Shown piece by piece: positions 1 through 8,274 of a DNA stretch of 64,000 nt. Where the stretch lies: the NCBI GenBank assembly GCA_052244495.1, contig JBQPXH010000004.1; one strand, given 5' to 3'. The notes under the pieces were generated by a model that saw only the letters and a list, made by a program, of their open reading frames with translations, did no database searches and was not told the DNA's origin. Source of the DNA: Cereibacter_A sp052244495. GTDB lineage: Bacteria > Pseudomonadota > Alphaproteobacteria > Rhodobacterales > Rhodobacteraceae. How positions within the stretch are numbered: position 1 is the first letter of the stretch; every line of letters starts with the position of its first letter. A program made the translations under genes and the position numbers.

Positions 1-608
1 CCCCCGAGGGCGTCACGATCCTCCTCGTCTGCCACCAGCCCTCGCGCCTCCTGCCGACCATCCGCTCGCGCTGCCGCGAGTTGCGCCTCGCGCCGCTCTC
101 GCCGGACGACGTGGGGCGCGCCCTGACTGCCGCCGGTATCGATGTGGGCGATCCCGGGGCGCTGGCCGAACTGGCCGGGGGCTCGGCCGGCGAGGCGATC
201 CGGGTGGCAAACCTCGACGGCGTGCGGCTCTATGCGGCGCTGGTGGCGCTGCTCTCCACCCTTCCCCGCCTCGACCGGGCGAAGCTGGTGGCGCTGGCCG
301 ACGCGGCGTCGGGCCGGGGCGCCGAGGCGCAGTTCGACCTCATGCTGATGCTGATTGATCTTTTCCTCGCGCGGCTCGCGCGGGCCGGGACGCTGCGGCT
401 CCTTCCTCCCGAGGCGGTGCCGGGCGAGGCCGAGCTCATCGCACGACTCGCGCCCGACTTCGCGGCGGCCCGGCTCTGGGCCGATCTCGCGCAGTCGCTC
501 GGCAACCGGGCACGGCGCGGGAGGGCGGTCAACCTTGACCCTGCCGCCCTTCTCATGGATATGGTTCTCAGGATCGACGAGACGGCGGGCCAGCTCGCCT
601 CAAGGTAA
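1..608 (+). CDS. holB: DNA polymerase III subunit delta' (C-terminal part)
   Basis: Partial gene; the reading frame is already open at base 3 and the N-terminal ATPase part lies upstream of the window. About 201 residues are visible. They open with the clamp-loader stretch PSRLLPTIRSRC, the conserved SRC motif used to sense the ATPase site of the neighbouring subunit, followed by a helical collar domain. Delta' is a fixed subunit of the clamp loader that places the beta clamp on DNA during replication. It is followed 5 bases downstream by tatD in the same direction, a common alphaproteobacterial arrangement. Identification rests on the SRC motif, the C-terminal architecture and that neighbour. 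Confidence 0.85.
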   Translation, partial: PEGVTILLVCHQPSRLLPTIRSRCRELRLAPLSPDDVGRALTAAGIDVGDPGALAELAGGSAGEAIRVANLDGVRLYAALVALLSTLPRLDRAKLVALADAASGRGAEAQFDLMLMLIDLFLARLARAGTLRLLPPEAVPGEAELIARLAPDFAAARLWADLAQSLGNRARRGRAVNLDPAALLMDMVLRIDETAGQLASR

Positions 609-613
609 GCCTG

Positions 614-1411
614 ATGACGCCCGAAACTCCCCCCCAGATCGTCGACAGCCATTGCCATCTGGACTTTCCCGACTTCGATGGCGAGCATTCCGCAGTGATC
701 GACCGCGCGCGGGCGGCCGGGGTCACGCGGATGGTCACGATCTGCACCCGCCTGCGGAACGAGCCGCGTGTCCGCGCCATCGCCGAGGCGCATGAGGGCG
801 TCTTCTACGCCGCTGGCACCCATCCGATGAGCGCCGCCGAAGAGCCGATGGCGACGGTCGAGGAACTGGTGGCGCTGGCCGCGCATCCGAAGTTCGTGGG
901 CATCGGCGAGAGCGGGCTCGACTATCACTACACGCCGGAAAGCGCGCCCGTGCAGCAGGAAAGCCTGCGCGTCCACATCGAGGCCGCGCGGCGCACGGGC
1001 CTGCCGCTGATCATCCACGCCCGCGATGCCGATGCCGACATGGCGCGCATCCTGGCCGAGGAGCATCGCGCCGGCGCCTATTCCTGCGTCATGCACTGCT
1101 TCTCGTCGGGGGCCGGGCTTGCGCAGGCGGCGCTGGACCTTGGCTTCTACCTCTCGATGTCCGGCATCGCGGCCTTCCCGAAGTCGGGCGACCTGCGCGC
1201 CATCTTTGCGGCGGCTCCGCTCGAGCGCATCCTGCTCGAGACCGACAGCCCCTATCTCGCCCCCCCGCCCTTCCGCGGCAGGCGGAACGAGCCCGCCTAC
1301 ACCGCCCATACGGCGGCGAAGGGCGCCGAGGTCTTCGGCCTGAGCCTCGCCGACTTCGCGGCCGCCACCTCGGCCAATTTCGACCGCCTCTTCGCCAAGG
1401 CCGCCGCCTGA
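614..1411 (+). CDS. tatD: TatD family metal-dependent hydrolase
   Basis: 265 residues, full family length. TatD proteins are TIM-barrel metal nucleases of the amidohydrolase superfamily, implicated in DNA repair and degradation. Metal ligands are visible: DSHCHLD at residues 11-17 (H13, H15), E99 in GIGESGLDYH, H135 in IIHARD, H161 in MHCFS and D211 in LLETDSPYLAP. It starts 5 bases after holB and its stop overlaps the start of the next gene by one base (TGATG), so the three genes are probably co-transcribed. The family is secure; the physiological substrate is not known from sequence. Confidence 0.93.
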   Translation: MTPETPPQIVDSHCHLDFPDFDGEHSAVIDRARAAGVTRMVTICTRLRNEPRVRAIAEAHEGVFYAAGTHPMSAAEEPMATVEELVALAAHPKFVGIGESGLDYHYTPESAPVQQESLRVHIEAARRTGLPLIIHARDADADMARILAEEHRAGAYSCVMHCFSSGAGLAQAALDLGFYLSMSGIAAFPKSGDLRAIFAAAPLERILLETDSPYLAPPPFRGRRNEPAYTAHTAAKGAEVFGLSLADFAAATSANFDRLFAKAAA

Positions 1412-2208
1412 TGGCGCGGCTGCACTGCACCATCCTCGGCTGCGGATCTTCCGGTGGGGTGCCCCGGCTGGGCGGGCTCTGGGGCGACTGCGACCCGAGC
1501 GACCCGAGAAACCGCCGCCGCCGCTGCTCGCTGCTGGTCGAGAGGATCGACGAAGGCGGCACGACGCGGGTGCTGATCGACACCTCGCCAGACATGCATC
1601 CGCAGCTTCTGGATGCGGGCGTGGGCGAGCTCGATGCCGTGGCCTGGACCCATGCCCATGCGGACCATGTGCATGGCATCGACGACCTGCGCCAGATCGT
1701 CTTCAACATGAAGAAGCGCCTGCCGGTCTGGGCCGATCCGGTCACGCAGGACGCGCTGGTGAACCGCTTCGGCTATGCCTTCGTGCAACCCCCGGACTCG
1801 CTCTATCCGCCGATCCTCGACCTAAACACGATCGACGGCCCCTTCGAGGTGCACGGCGCCGGCGGCACGATCCGGCTCGAGCCGTTCGAGGTCAGCCACG
1901 GACCGACCGAGGCGCTCGGCTTCCGCGTGGGCGCCATGGCCTACCTGCCCGACGTGGTCGCGATCCCGGAGGAGGCCTGGGCGCATCTGGAAGGGCTCGA
2001 GATGTGGGTGCTCGACACGCTGCGGCGGCGCCCGCACCCGACCCACGCCCATCTCGATCTGGCGCTGGAGTGGATCGCGCGCGCCCGGCCCGCGAAGGCG
2101 ATCCTCACGAACATGCACATCGACCTCGACTACGCCACGCTCGCAGCCGAACTGCCGGGGCATGTCGTGCCGGCTTATGACGGGCTCTCGTTCGACCTCG
2201 CCGCATGA
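1411..2208 (+). CDS. MBL-fold metallo-hydrolase, PhnP-like
   Basis: 265 residues. The metallo-beta-lactamase zinc signature HAHADH is at residues 81-86. The N-terminus (ILGCGSSGGVPRL) is that of the PhnP-like branch, which includes cyclic phosphate phosphodiesterases. The later DTSPDMHPQLLDAG and LTNMHIDLDY segments are also typical. Start and stop codons overlap both neighbours (TGATG with tatD, ATGA with the transporter), indicating translational coupling. A tatD-MBL pair is common in alphaproteobacteria outside phosphonate operons, and no other phn genes are nearby, so a C-P lyase role is not supported. The substrate is unknown. Confidence 0.85.
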   Translation: MARLHCTILGCGSSGGVPRLGGLWGDCDPSDPRNRRRRCSLLVERIDEGGTTRVLIDTSPDMHPQLLDAGVGELDAVAWTHAHADHVHGIDDLRQIVFNMKKRLPVWADPVTQDALVNRFGYAFVQPPDSLYPPILDLNTIDGPFEVHGAGGTIRLEPFEVSHGPTEALGFRVGAMAYLPDVVAIPEEAWAHLEGLEMWVLDTLRRRPHPTHAHLDLALEWIARARPAKAILTNMHIDLDYATLAAELPGHVVPAYDGLSFDLAA

Positions 2209-3143
2209 GCGCGCTGATCGACGTCATCCTGCCGGTCTTCCTCGTCATCGGCTTCGGCTATGCCGCCGCGCGCGCGGGCCTGATCGGCGATGTCGCCGTG
2301 GACGGCATCATGCGCTTTGCGCAGAACTTCGCCGTGCCCTGCCTGCTCTTCTCGTCGATCGCGCGGCTGGATCTTGCGGCGAACTACGACCTCGGGCTCT
2401 TCGCCTCGTTCTATGCCGGGGCCTTCACCGGCTTCGGGCTGGGCTTCGCCGGCGCACGCTACCTTGCCCGCCGGCCGCTCGAGGATTGCGTCGCCATCGG
2501 CTTCGCCTGCCTCTTCTCGAACTCGCTGCTCCTCGGCCTGCCGATCACCGAGCGCGCCTATGGGCACGAGGCACTGGCCGCGAACTACGCGATCATCTCG
2601 ATCCATTCGCCGCTGCTCTACGGCTTCGGCATCACCTTCATGGAACTGGTGCGCTCGCACGGGCTGGGCCTGTCGAAACCGCGGCTGGCCCGACAGGTGG
2701 TCCGGGCCATCTTCAGCCAGCCGCTGGTGATCGGCATCTCGCTCGGCTTCCTCGTCAACCTCTCGGGCCTCGCGCTGCCCGGCGCTCTCTCGGCCGCGGT
2801 CGACATGATGAGTCGCGCCGCGCTGCCGACGGCGCTCTTCGGTCTCGGCGGCGTGCTGCTGCGCTACCGGCCCGAGGGCGACATGAAGCTGATCGGCATG
2901 ATTGCGGCGCTGTCCCTGATCGTCCATCCGACGGTGGCATGGCTCCTCGGGCGCCATGTGTTCGGGCTCGATACCGCGCAGATCCGTTCTGCCGTCGTCA
3001 CGGCGGCCATGGCGCCCGGGGTGAACGCCTATCTCTTCTCGAACGTCTACGGCGTGGCGAAACGGGTCACCGCCTCGGCCGTGCTGATCGCGACGGCCGT
3101 CTCGATCCTCACCATCTGGTTCTGGCTTCAGCTGCTGCCCTGA
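2205..3143 (+). CDS. AEC family transporter (auxin efflux carrier type)
   Basis: 312 residues with about ten hydrophobic segments, starting MSALIDVILPVFLVIGFGY, the usual opening of AEC-family permeases. The family exports or exchanges small organic anions such as malate or malonate; the substrate cannot be assigned here. The start overlaps the previous stop (ATGA). The last 16 bases overlap the end of the convergent DUF2339 gene, so the two transcripts share complementary 3' ends and no terminator hairpin is visible between them. Confidence 0.85.
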   Translation: MSALIDVILPVFLVIGFGYAAARAGLIGDVAVDGIMRFAQNFAVPCLLFSSIARLDLAANYDLGLFASFYAGAFTGFGLGFAGARYLARRPLEDCVAIGFACLFSNSLLLGLPITERAYGHEALAANYAIISIHSPLLYGFGITFMELVRSHGLGLSKPRLARQVVRAIFSQPLVIGISLGFLVNLSGLALPGALSAAVDMMSRAALPTALFGLGGVLLRYRPEGDMKLIGMIAALSLIVHPTVAWLLGRHVFGLDTAQIRSAVVTAAMAPGVNAYLFSNVYGVAKRVTASAVLIATAVSILTIWFWLQLLP

Positions 3144-5866
3144 TCGCCCGCCATGGCCCGGCGCACCATCGCGTTCAGCCAGGCCATCCCCGCCAGCACG
3201 AGGCCGAGGCAGAAGAAGCTGAACACCCGGACGAGGCCCGACAGACCGGCCGCATCCCAGAGGAACACCTTCGCGACCGTCAGCGCGATCACCCCCATCG
3301 CCACGCGGCGCAGCAGTTCCGACCGGCGACCCACGGCCTGCCAGAGAAGCGCCGCGCCGGCGAGGAGCAGCGCGAGGGTGTAGCTGTAGAGCTCGCCCTG
3401 CAGCACCTCCGGCCCATCGATGCGGGGCCCATGCCAGAGCCGCCGGATCTCGAGCACCGTCCAGAGCAGGAGAAACGCGCCGCCAAGCGCTCCGAGCGCG
3501 AAGCGCATTCGCCCGAGGCCCGGAAGGCGCAGCGCAGCCAGCAGGAAGAGCGCCCCCGGAAGGGCGTAGGCGAGGGCCAGCGTGTCGAGAAGCGGCGGGC
3601 CGAGGATCTCGCCCTGTGCCCCCGCGACCAGCGGATTGCCCGTGGTGGCCGCGAGGGTCAGCGGGATCAGCGCAAGCACGAAGGCCGCCGCGGCGAAGAT
3701 CCGGCGCAGGATGTCGATCCGCCCGCCTGCGCCAAGCCGCCAGAGCTGCGCCGCCGCCACGGCCAGCCACGGCAGCGCCTGCAGGGCGAGGAACCAGTGC
3801 GTTCCGGCCGATTCGAGCGGCCCCAGAGCGTGGAAGCGGCGCAGGAAGAGCACATCGACAAGGAGTGCCGCCCAGGCGGCTGCGGCGCTTTCGGCCACCG
3901 CGCGCTCCAGCCTGCGCCCGGCGGGCAGCAGGTGCCGCGCCGCAAGAACGGCCGCGATGGCGCCGAGGAAGGCTGCGAGCATCGGCAGCGTGGCCGCGGT
4001 CTCGGCCCAGCCGAGGCCCGGGTCGACCACCAGCCGATAGCTGATCGCGGCGACGCCGATCTGCAGGAACCAGCCCATCTCGAGAAGGTCGAGCCGCCGG
4101 TCGAGCCAGGCGGCCGCCACGGCCAGCACGGCCAGCGCAAGCGTCAGCGCCGCCGCGTCGAGAAGCAGGAAAAGGGCAAGCGCCACGGTCGCAAGCGCCG
4201 AAAGGATCGCCCAGGCCATCGGTCGCCGGTCCTTGAGCACCGACCAGCGCGAGGCGAACCAGGTCATCAGCGCGGCCACCGCCATCACATGCAGCGCCCA
4301 GGGCAGCGGTCCGAGCACCGCTGCAGGCTGCCAGCGGAATTCGAGGAGGGCCGCTGCCATCGGCGCCACGAGCACCGCAGAAAGCGCGAGCGGGCGCCTG
4401 AGGCTGCCCCAGGCGCGCCCGGCGAAGGCCGCCGACATCAGCGCCGCCAGCGCGAGCAGCGCCGTGACGGTCGCGGGGGGCGCCGACTCGGGCTCGCGCA
4501 GGGCAGTCGCGAGGGCGGAGAATCGCGCAGCCATCGCCTCGTCGGTCCAGAGCCGCGCGAGAAAGGCCGCAGCGGGCACGATCGCGAGGTCGCCGATCCC
4601 CGGCGCGCGCAGCCCCAGCAGCACGAGCCCCAGGGAGAGCGCCGCCAGCATTCCGAAGGACCAGAATCCGTCGACCGTCAGCCAGAGAGCGAGCGTCGCA
4701 GCCGTGACCATCCCCAGCGCCAGCTGCACGCCGAACGAGAGACCCTCCGGCCCCGGCCAGTCGCTCGCGAACAGCCTGTTCAAGAGCCGGTCGCTCATCG
4801 CCGGCGGTCCATGTTCCGGGATCGGCGCGCGGCCCGGGACGACGATGGCGAGCACAACGAATGCTGCCAGCGCCAGCGCCCAGCCCTCCTGCCCTGCTCC
4901 GCCCAGATGCATGAGCGCCGCACCGCCAGTCCCGATGACGAGCGCCAGAACGGAGACCCAGCGCCAGCCCCGGAAGGCATCCACGGCGAGGCCGAGGAAG
5001 GCCACGAGGACGTAATAGGGGTAGAGCGCGGCCGTGGCTCCTTCGCCGCCCGCGACGAGAAAGGGTGCTGCACCTGCACCAACGAGTCCCGTCGCGACGA
5101 GGAAGGGGCCATGCCGCCAGCCAAGCAATACCGCCCCGAGCGTGGTCGCCACCAGCCCGGCGAAGGAGACTCCGGGTCCGTAGAGACCATAGAGCAGCCG
5201 GCCTGCCACGACGCCGCCGTAGACCGACACGATGCCCGCTGCCGAGAAGGTCGAGGGCAGCAGAAGCGCCGGCGCTTCCTCTCCGTCGCCGCCGCGCCGC
5301 CGGATCCACTCGCCGGCCGTCACGAGGCCGAGACCGAAGGCGATGGCGGCCGCGACGCGAAGCGCGGGCGGCAGCAGGCCCTGCTCGATCCCGTACTGGA
5401 CGAAGAAGATGCCCGCGAGCGCGAGCGACATCGCCGAAAGCGTGAAGGCCCAGTTGCTCCGCAGCCAGGTCAGGAGCGCGGCGAGGCGGCCGGGCGCGGC
5501 AGGAGCGCGGGGCAGATCGCGTGCCGGCGCCCCCTCGGAGCCCTCTGCGCCGGCGTTCGGGGCGGTCGGGACGGCATCCGGCCTGCGCCATGGTGCGCTG
5601 GTATCGGCCAGTTCTTCGGGCTCCGGCATGGAAGGGCCGGGCGGCGGAGCCGGCGCGTCCTCCGGTGCCGCCTCGGGGATGCTCTGCCGGTGGAGGGGCG
5701 GAACCGGGGATGCCGGATGCGTCGCGGCTGCGAAGGCCGCTTCCAAGGCGGCGAGGCGGGCGGTCAGTCTCCGTTGCCGGACGAGCAGCAGGACCGTCGC
5801 CACCGGCGTGCCGACGACGGCCGCGACCAGCACCAGCCCCATGAGGATCAGGAACCCCTCGCCCAC
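3128..5866 (-). CDS. DUF2339 polytopic membrane protein
   Basis: About 912 residues. I chose the GTG at 5866 because GGAGG lies six bases upstream and the protein then starts directly with a transmembrane helix (GEGFLILMGLVLVAAVVG); the open frame extends further upstream but that part is arginine-rich and unlike a protein. Order: N-terminal membrane anchor, short coiled-coil (ARLAALEAAF), a Pro/Ala-rich linker to about residue 150, then some two dozen closely packed hydrophobic helices to the C-terminus. This is the DUF2339 architecture, of unknown function. No catalytic motif is visible. A 1,300-residue frame on the opposite strand is a high-GC shadow. Confidence 0.82.
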   Translation of the reverse strand: MGEGFLILMGLVLVAAVVGTPVATVLLLVRQRRLTARLAALEAAFAAATHPASPVPPLHRQSIPEAAPEDAPAPPPGPSMPEPEELADTSAPWRRPDAVPTAPNAGAEGSEGAPARDLPRAPAAPGRLAALLTWLRSNWAFTLSAMSLALAGIFFVQYGIEQGLLPPALRVAAAIAFGLGLVTAGEWIRRRGGDGEEAPALLLPSTFSAAGIVSVYGGVVAGRLLYGLYGPGVSFAGLVATTLGAVLLGWRHGPFLVATGLVGAGAAPFLVAGGEGATAALYPYYVLVAFLGLAVDAFRGWRWVSVLALVIGTGGAALMHLGGAGQEGWALALAAFVVLAIVVPGRAPIPEHGPPAMSDRLLNRLFASDWPGPEGLSFGVQLALGMVTAATLALWLTVDGFWSFGMLAALSLGLVLLGLRAPGIGDLAIVPAAAFLARLWTDEAMAARFSALATALREPESAPPATVTALLALAALMSAAFAGRAWGSLRRPLALSAVLVAPMAAALLEFRWQPAAVLGPLPWALHVMAVAALMTWFASRWSVLKDRRPMAWAILSALATVALALFLLLDAAALTLALAVLAVAAAWLDRRLDLLEMGWFLQIGVAAISYRLVVDPGLGWAETAATLPMLAAFLGAIAAVLAARHLLPAGRRLERAVAESAAAAWAALLVDVLFLRRFHALGPLESAGTHWFLALQALPWLAVAAAQLWRLGAGGRIDILRRIFAAAAFVLALIPLTLAATTGNPLVAGAQGEILGPPLLDTLALAYALPGALFLLAALRLPGLGRMRFALGALGGAFLLLWTVLEIRRLWHGPRIDGPEVLQGELYSYTLALLLAGAALLWQAVGRRSELLRRVAMGVIALTVAKVFLWDAAGLSGLVRVFSFFCLGLVLAGMAWLNAMVRRAMAGDQGSS

Positions 5867-6143
5867 GCCGAACCTCCGCCACTGCCATGCGGCGCCACGA
5901 TGCCACGGATGAGGCGCGAACGGCAGGGGTGTTGCAACGCCATGATCGGGCGCGGAAACCGCGGTATCCCAGTCCCGGCTAAAGCCGGAGAGGCACGAGA
6001 CTCGGCGGAGACGGACTGCCGACGAAACATGGGCCAAGCGGACGCTCTTGCCGGTCTTCGCCGGAGGGTCCGGTGACGGTCAACCGTGTCGAGACGCGGG
6101 TCCGGCCCGCGCGATCACCGCAGGCCGCTTGCTTCCCCTCGAC

Positions 6144-6905
6144 TCAGGGCCTCCGCTTGCGCTCGGTCACATAGGCCAGCGCCAGGGGCAGGGCGTTCAA
6201 TCCGCGCGAACCGGGCCTCGCGAGGCGGAGGGCGGCTGCGGCTGGCGCGATCATGCCGAGCAGCATCGCCATTCGGCGGACCGACCGCCAGGTGCCCTCG
6301 GGCGCATGGGCGAGGTAGGCGTTGAGCGCCACGCCCAGCACGTCATGCGACTTGCGGTCGGCACAGAGACACGAGTGGATGAAGATCAGCACGTCGAGCG
6401 CGAAGTGGCGCCGGCGGCGGCGCCTCTCGGACCAGTGCGACAGGCTGATGAAGCGCACCGCGTCCCCATCCCAGCAGATCGCCCGGACCGTGGGTCGGCC
6501 GTGGGTGAAGCCCGCGCGGTGAAGCCTCGCCAGCGCCTCGCCCGCAGCGGCGAAGGCTTCCGTCCGCTCGCGCATGCGCACATCGGGTGAGCGCAGCAGG
6601 TGGCGCAGGTTCGCGCCGGCGTCGCGTGTCACCAGCCAGTCGGCATGGCCGTCGACCACCTCGCCGACCGGAAGGCCCGCCTCGGCCATCCGCTGGAAAG
6701 CCTCGCGCTCGCGCCGCAGAAGGCGGCGCATGTCGCCTTTCCTCTGCCAGGCGCGGTGGGTCAGATCCTCGATGCGCTTGAGCCATAGCTGGTCGCCATC
6801 CGGCAGCGGCAGGGGCCTGACCCTGACCGGCGGCTCGCGTAGCGCGACCCGGATCACTTCCTGGAAGGGATCTGCGGAGGGAGAGGCTGCATCGACCTGG
6901 GACAT
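6144..6905 (-). CDS. Kinase-fold protein (Kdo/WaaP-like), probable pseudokinase
   Basis: About 253 residues from the ATG at 6905; a GTG at 6914 is an alternative and neither has a strong Shine-Dalgarno. The fold is suggested by a lysine in LWLKRIED (possible ATP-binding Lys) and by ARLHRAGFTHGRP followed by ICWDGDAVRFISL. The latter occupies the place of the usual HGD(L)HxxN catalytic loop and the IDF/IDL metal-binding motif of lipopolysaccharide (Kdo/WaaP) and Bud32-like kinases. Here the catalytic Asp position is Arg and the metal-binding Asp position is Ser, so phosphotransfer is doubtful. About 277 bases separate it from the DUF2339 gene downstream; I see no clear feature in that gap. Confidence 0.6.
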   Translation of the reverse strand: MSQVDAASPSADPFQEVIRVALREPPVRVRPLPLPDGDQLWLKRIEDLTHRAWQRKGDMRRLLRREREAFQRMAEAGLPVGEVVDGHADWLVTRDAGANLRHLLRSPDVRMRERTEAFAAAGEALARLHRAGFTHGRPTVRAICWDGDAVRFISLSHWSERRRRRRHFALDVLIFIHSCLCADRKSHDVLGVALNAYLAHAPEGTWRSVRRMAMLLGMIAPAAAALRLARPGSRGLNALPLALAYVTERKRRP

Positions 6906-7181
6906 GAAGGGCACCCCGGCGGCACCGTGCCGTCATATCCAGAGGTTAGCAGCGAACCGGTTCACGCCGATAGCGCCTGTTGACGCACCCACGAAAGATT
7001 ATGTCGCGACCTTTCATGCAGCCGCACGGTCCGAGGATATGCCCGAAGGAGGAGACATGCCCCGCGCGGCATGGGGTTGCGCGGCGAGCCCGCTCCGCTC
7101 GAACCGCTCCGGAGGACAGTCGGATAAAGCCTGCTCCAGAGCCCGGCGCGTAGCCGCACCCGACGCGCTGGCCGAAATGGA

Positions 7182-7207
7182 AAAGGACGGCCCGAGGACC
7201 GCCCTTT
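7182..7207 (-). terminator. Rho-independent terminator of hemC
   Basis: On the minus strand AAAGGGCGG pairs with CCGTCCTTT (nine pairs, one G-U) around an 8-base loop, 22 bases after the hemC stop, with T residues at the 3' side. The rest of the 315-base gap 6915-7229 holds no convincing gene. Confidence 0.65.
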
Positions 7208-7229
7208 CCGTCTTCCATGCCCGGCCGGC

Positions 7230-8174
7230 TCAGCGCCAGCTGAAGAAGTCCTTCGGCGCACGGCCGAGGAGATCCGAGGCCAGCTCGGCCCCGATTGCCG
7301 CGGCATCGGCGATGCCGCCGCGGATCTCGCCCGTGAGCGACTCCGAGCCATCCGGCCGCAGGATCTCGCCGCGCAGCCAGATCCCGTCGCCTTCCAGCAC
7401 CGCGAGGCCCGCGATGGGCGTCTCGCAGGATCCGTCGAGCTTCAGCAGGTAGCTGCGCTCGGCCGCGAGCCGGTGTCCGGTCGGCACGTCGTGGATGGCC
7501 GCCAGCATCTCCTGCGCGCGCGGATCGTCAATCCGGCGCTCGATCCCGATGGCGCCCTGCGCCACGGCCGAGAGCATCTCCTCGGGTTCGATCGCCACCC
7601 GCGGCACGTCGTCCATCTTCAGCCGGTTCAGACCGGCCATCGCGAGGAAGGTGCCCCGCGCCACCCCGTCGTTCAGCTTCTTCAGACGGGTCTGGAGGTT
7701 CCCGCGGAACTCGACCACCTGCAGGTCCGGCCGCTTGTTCAGGAGTTGCGCGCGGCGGCGGAGGCTCGACGAGCCGACCGTGGCCCCCTGCGGCAAATCC
7801 GCCAGCCCCCCCTCGGCGAAGGTGATGAAGGCATCCCGCGTATCCTCGCGCGGCAGGTAGGTGTCGAGGATCAGCCCCTCGGGCTGGATCGTCGGCATGT
7901 CCTTCATCGAATGGACCGCGATATCGATTCCCCCCGAAAGCAGGGCCTCCTCGATCTCGCGGGTGAACAGGCCCTTGCCGCCGATCTCCTTGAGCGGGCG
8001 GTCCAAGACCTTGTCACCTGTGGTTTTTATGACCACGATTTCGAATGCCTCTTCCGGCAGCGAGAAGGCGGCCGACAGGCGGCTGCGGGTCTCGTAGGCC
8101 TGAGCCAGCGCAAGCGGCGAGCCGCGCGTGCCGATCTTGAGGGGTTCAGCGGGGGTGGGCATGGAGTGTGTCAT
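7230..8174 (-). CDS. hemC: Hydroxymethylbilane synthase (porphobilinogen deaminase)
   Basis: 314 residues from the ATG at 8174. The enzyme polymerises four porphobilinogens into hydroxymethylbilane, the third step of tetrapyrrole synthesis from ALA. Seen: LKIGTRGSPLALAQ at the N-terminus, GGKGLFTREIE, HSMKDMPT, the RGNLQTRLKKL phosphate-binding region, and the dipyrromethane-cofactor cysteine, C250 in GSCETPIAG. The frame stays open upstream to 8339, but that region contains a TGT-N12-ACA site and leader sequence and does not match the family, so 8174 is preferred although its Shine-Dalgarno is weak. Divergent from hemE. Confidence 0.96.
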   Translation of the reverse strand: MTHSMPTPAEPLKIGTRGSPLALAQAYETRSRLSAAFSLPEEAFEIVVIKTTGDKVLDRPLKEIGGKGLFTREIEEALLSGGIDIAVHSMKDMPTIQPEGLILDTYLPREDTRDAFITFAEGGLADLPQGATVGSSSLRRRAQLLNKRPDLQVVEFRGNLQTRLKKLNDGVARGTFLAMAGLNRLKMDDVPRVAIEPEEMLSAVAQGAIGIERRIDDPRAQEMLAAIHDVPTGHRLAAERSYLLKLDGSCETPIAGLAVLEGDGIWLRGEILRPDGSESLTGEIRGGIADAAAIGAELASDLLGRAPKDFFSWR

Positions 8175-8191
8175 GCGGATTTGGTTATCGC

Positions 8192-8209
8192 TGTCCATTT
8201 GCCCTGACA
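8192..8209. promoter_or_regulatory. PpsR/CrtJ-type operator TGT-N12-ACA between hemC and hemE
   Basis: TGT at 8192-8194 and ACA at 8207-8209 are separated by exactly 12 bases, the consensus of the photosystem repressor PpsR/CrtJ. It lies 18 bases upstream of the hemC ATG and 65 upstream of hemE. PpsR control of hemC and hemE has been reported in R. sphaeroides as I recall. Only one copy is visible, although PpsR often uses paired sites. Confidence 0.65.
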
Positions 8210-8232
8210 ACTCCCCATATTGACATCCCATG

Positions 8233-8262
8233 CTCAGCTTGGGAACCAGCAGGCAAGCTGAG
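8233..8262 (+). promoter_or_regulatory. Inverted repeat in the hemE leader
   Basis: CTCAGCTT (8233-8240) and AAGCTGAG (8255-8262) are perfect reverse complements around a 14-base loop. The 3' arm runs into the GAAGGAG ribosome-binding site of hemE, so an RNA stem here could mask it; a DNA operator is equally possible. Confidence 0.5.
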
Positions 8263-8274
8263 AAGGAGCACCCC

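Noticed and set aside
2162..6076. 1,304-residue plus-strand open frame opposite the DUF2339 gene
   Set aside because: Composition is Arg/Gly/His/Gln-rich with no domain, as expected for the complement of a GC-rich hydrophobic protein; the minus strand gene has a ribosome-binding site and helices.
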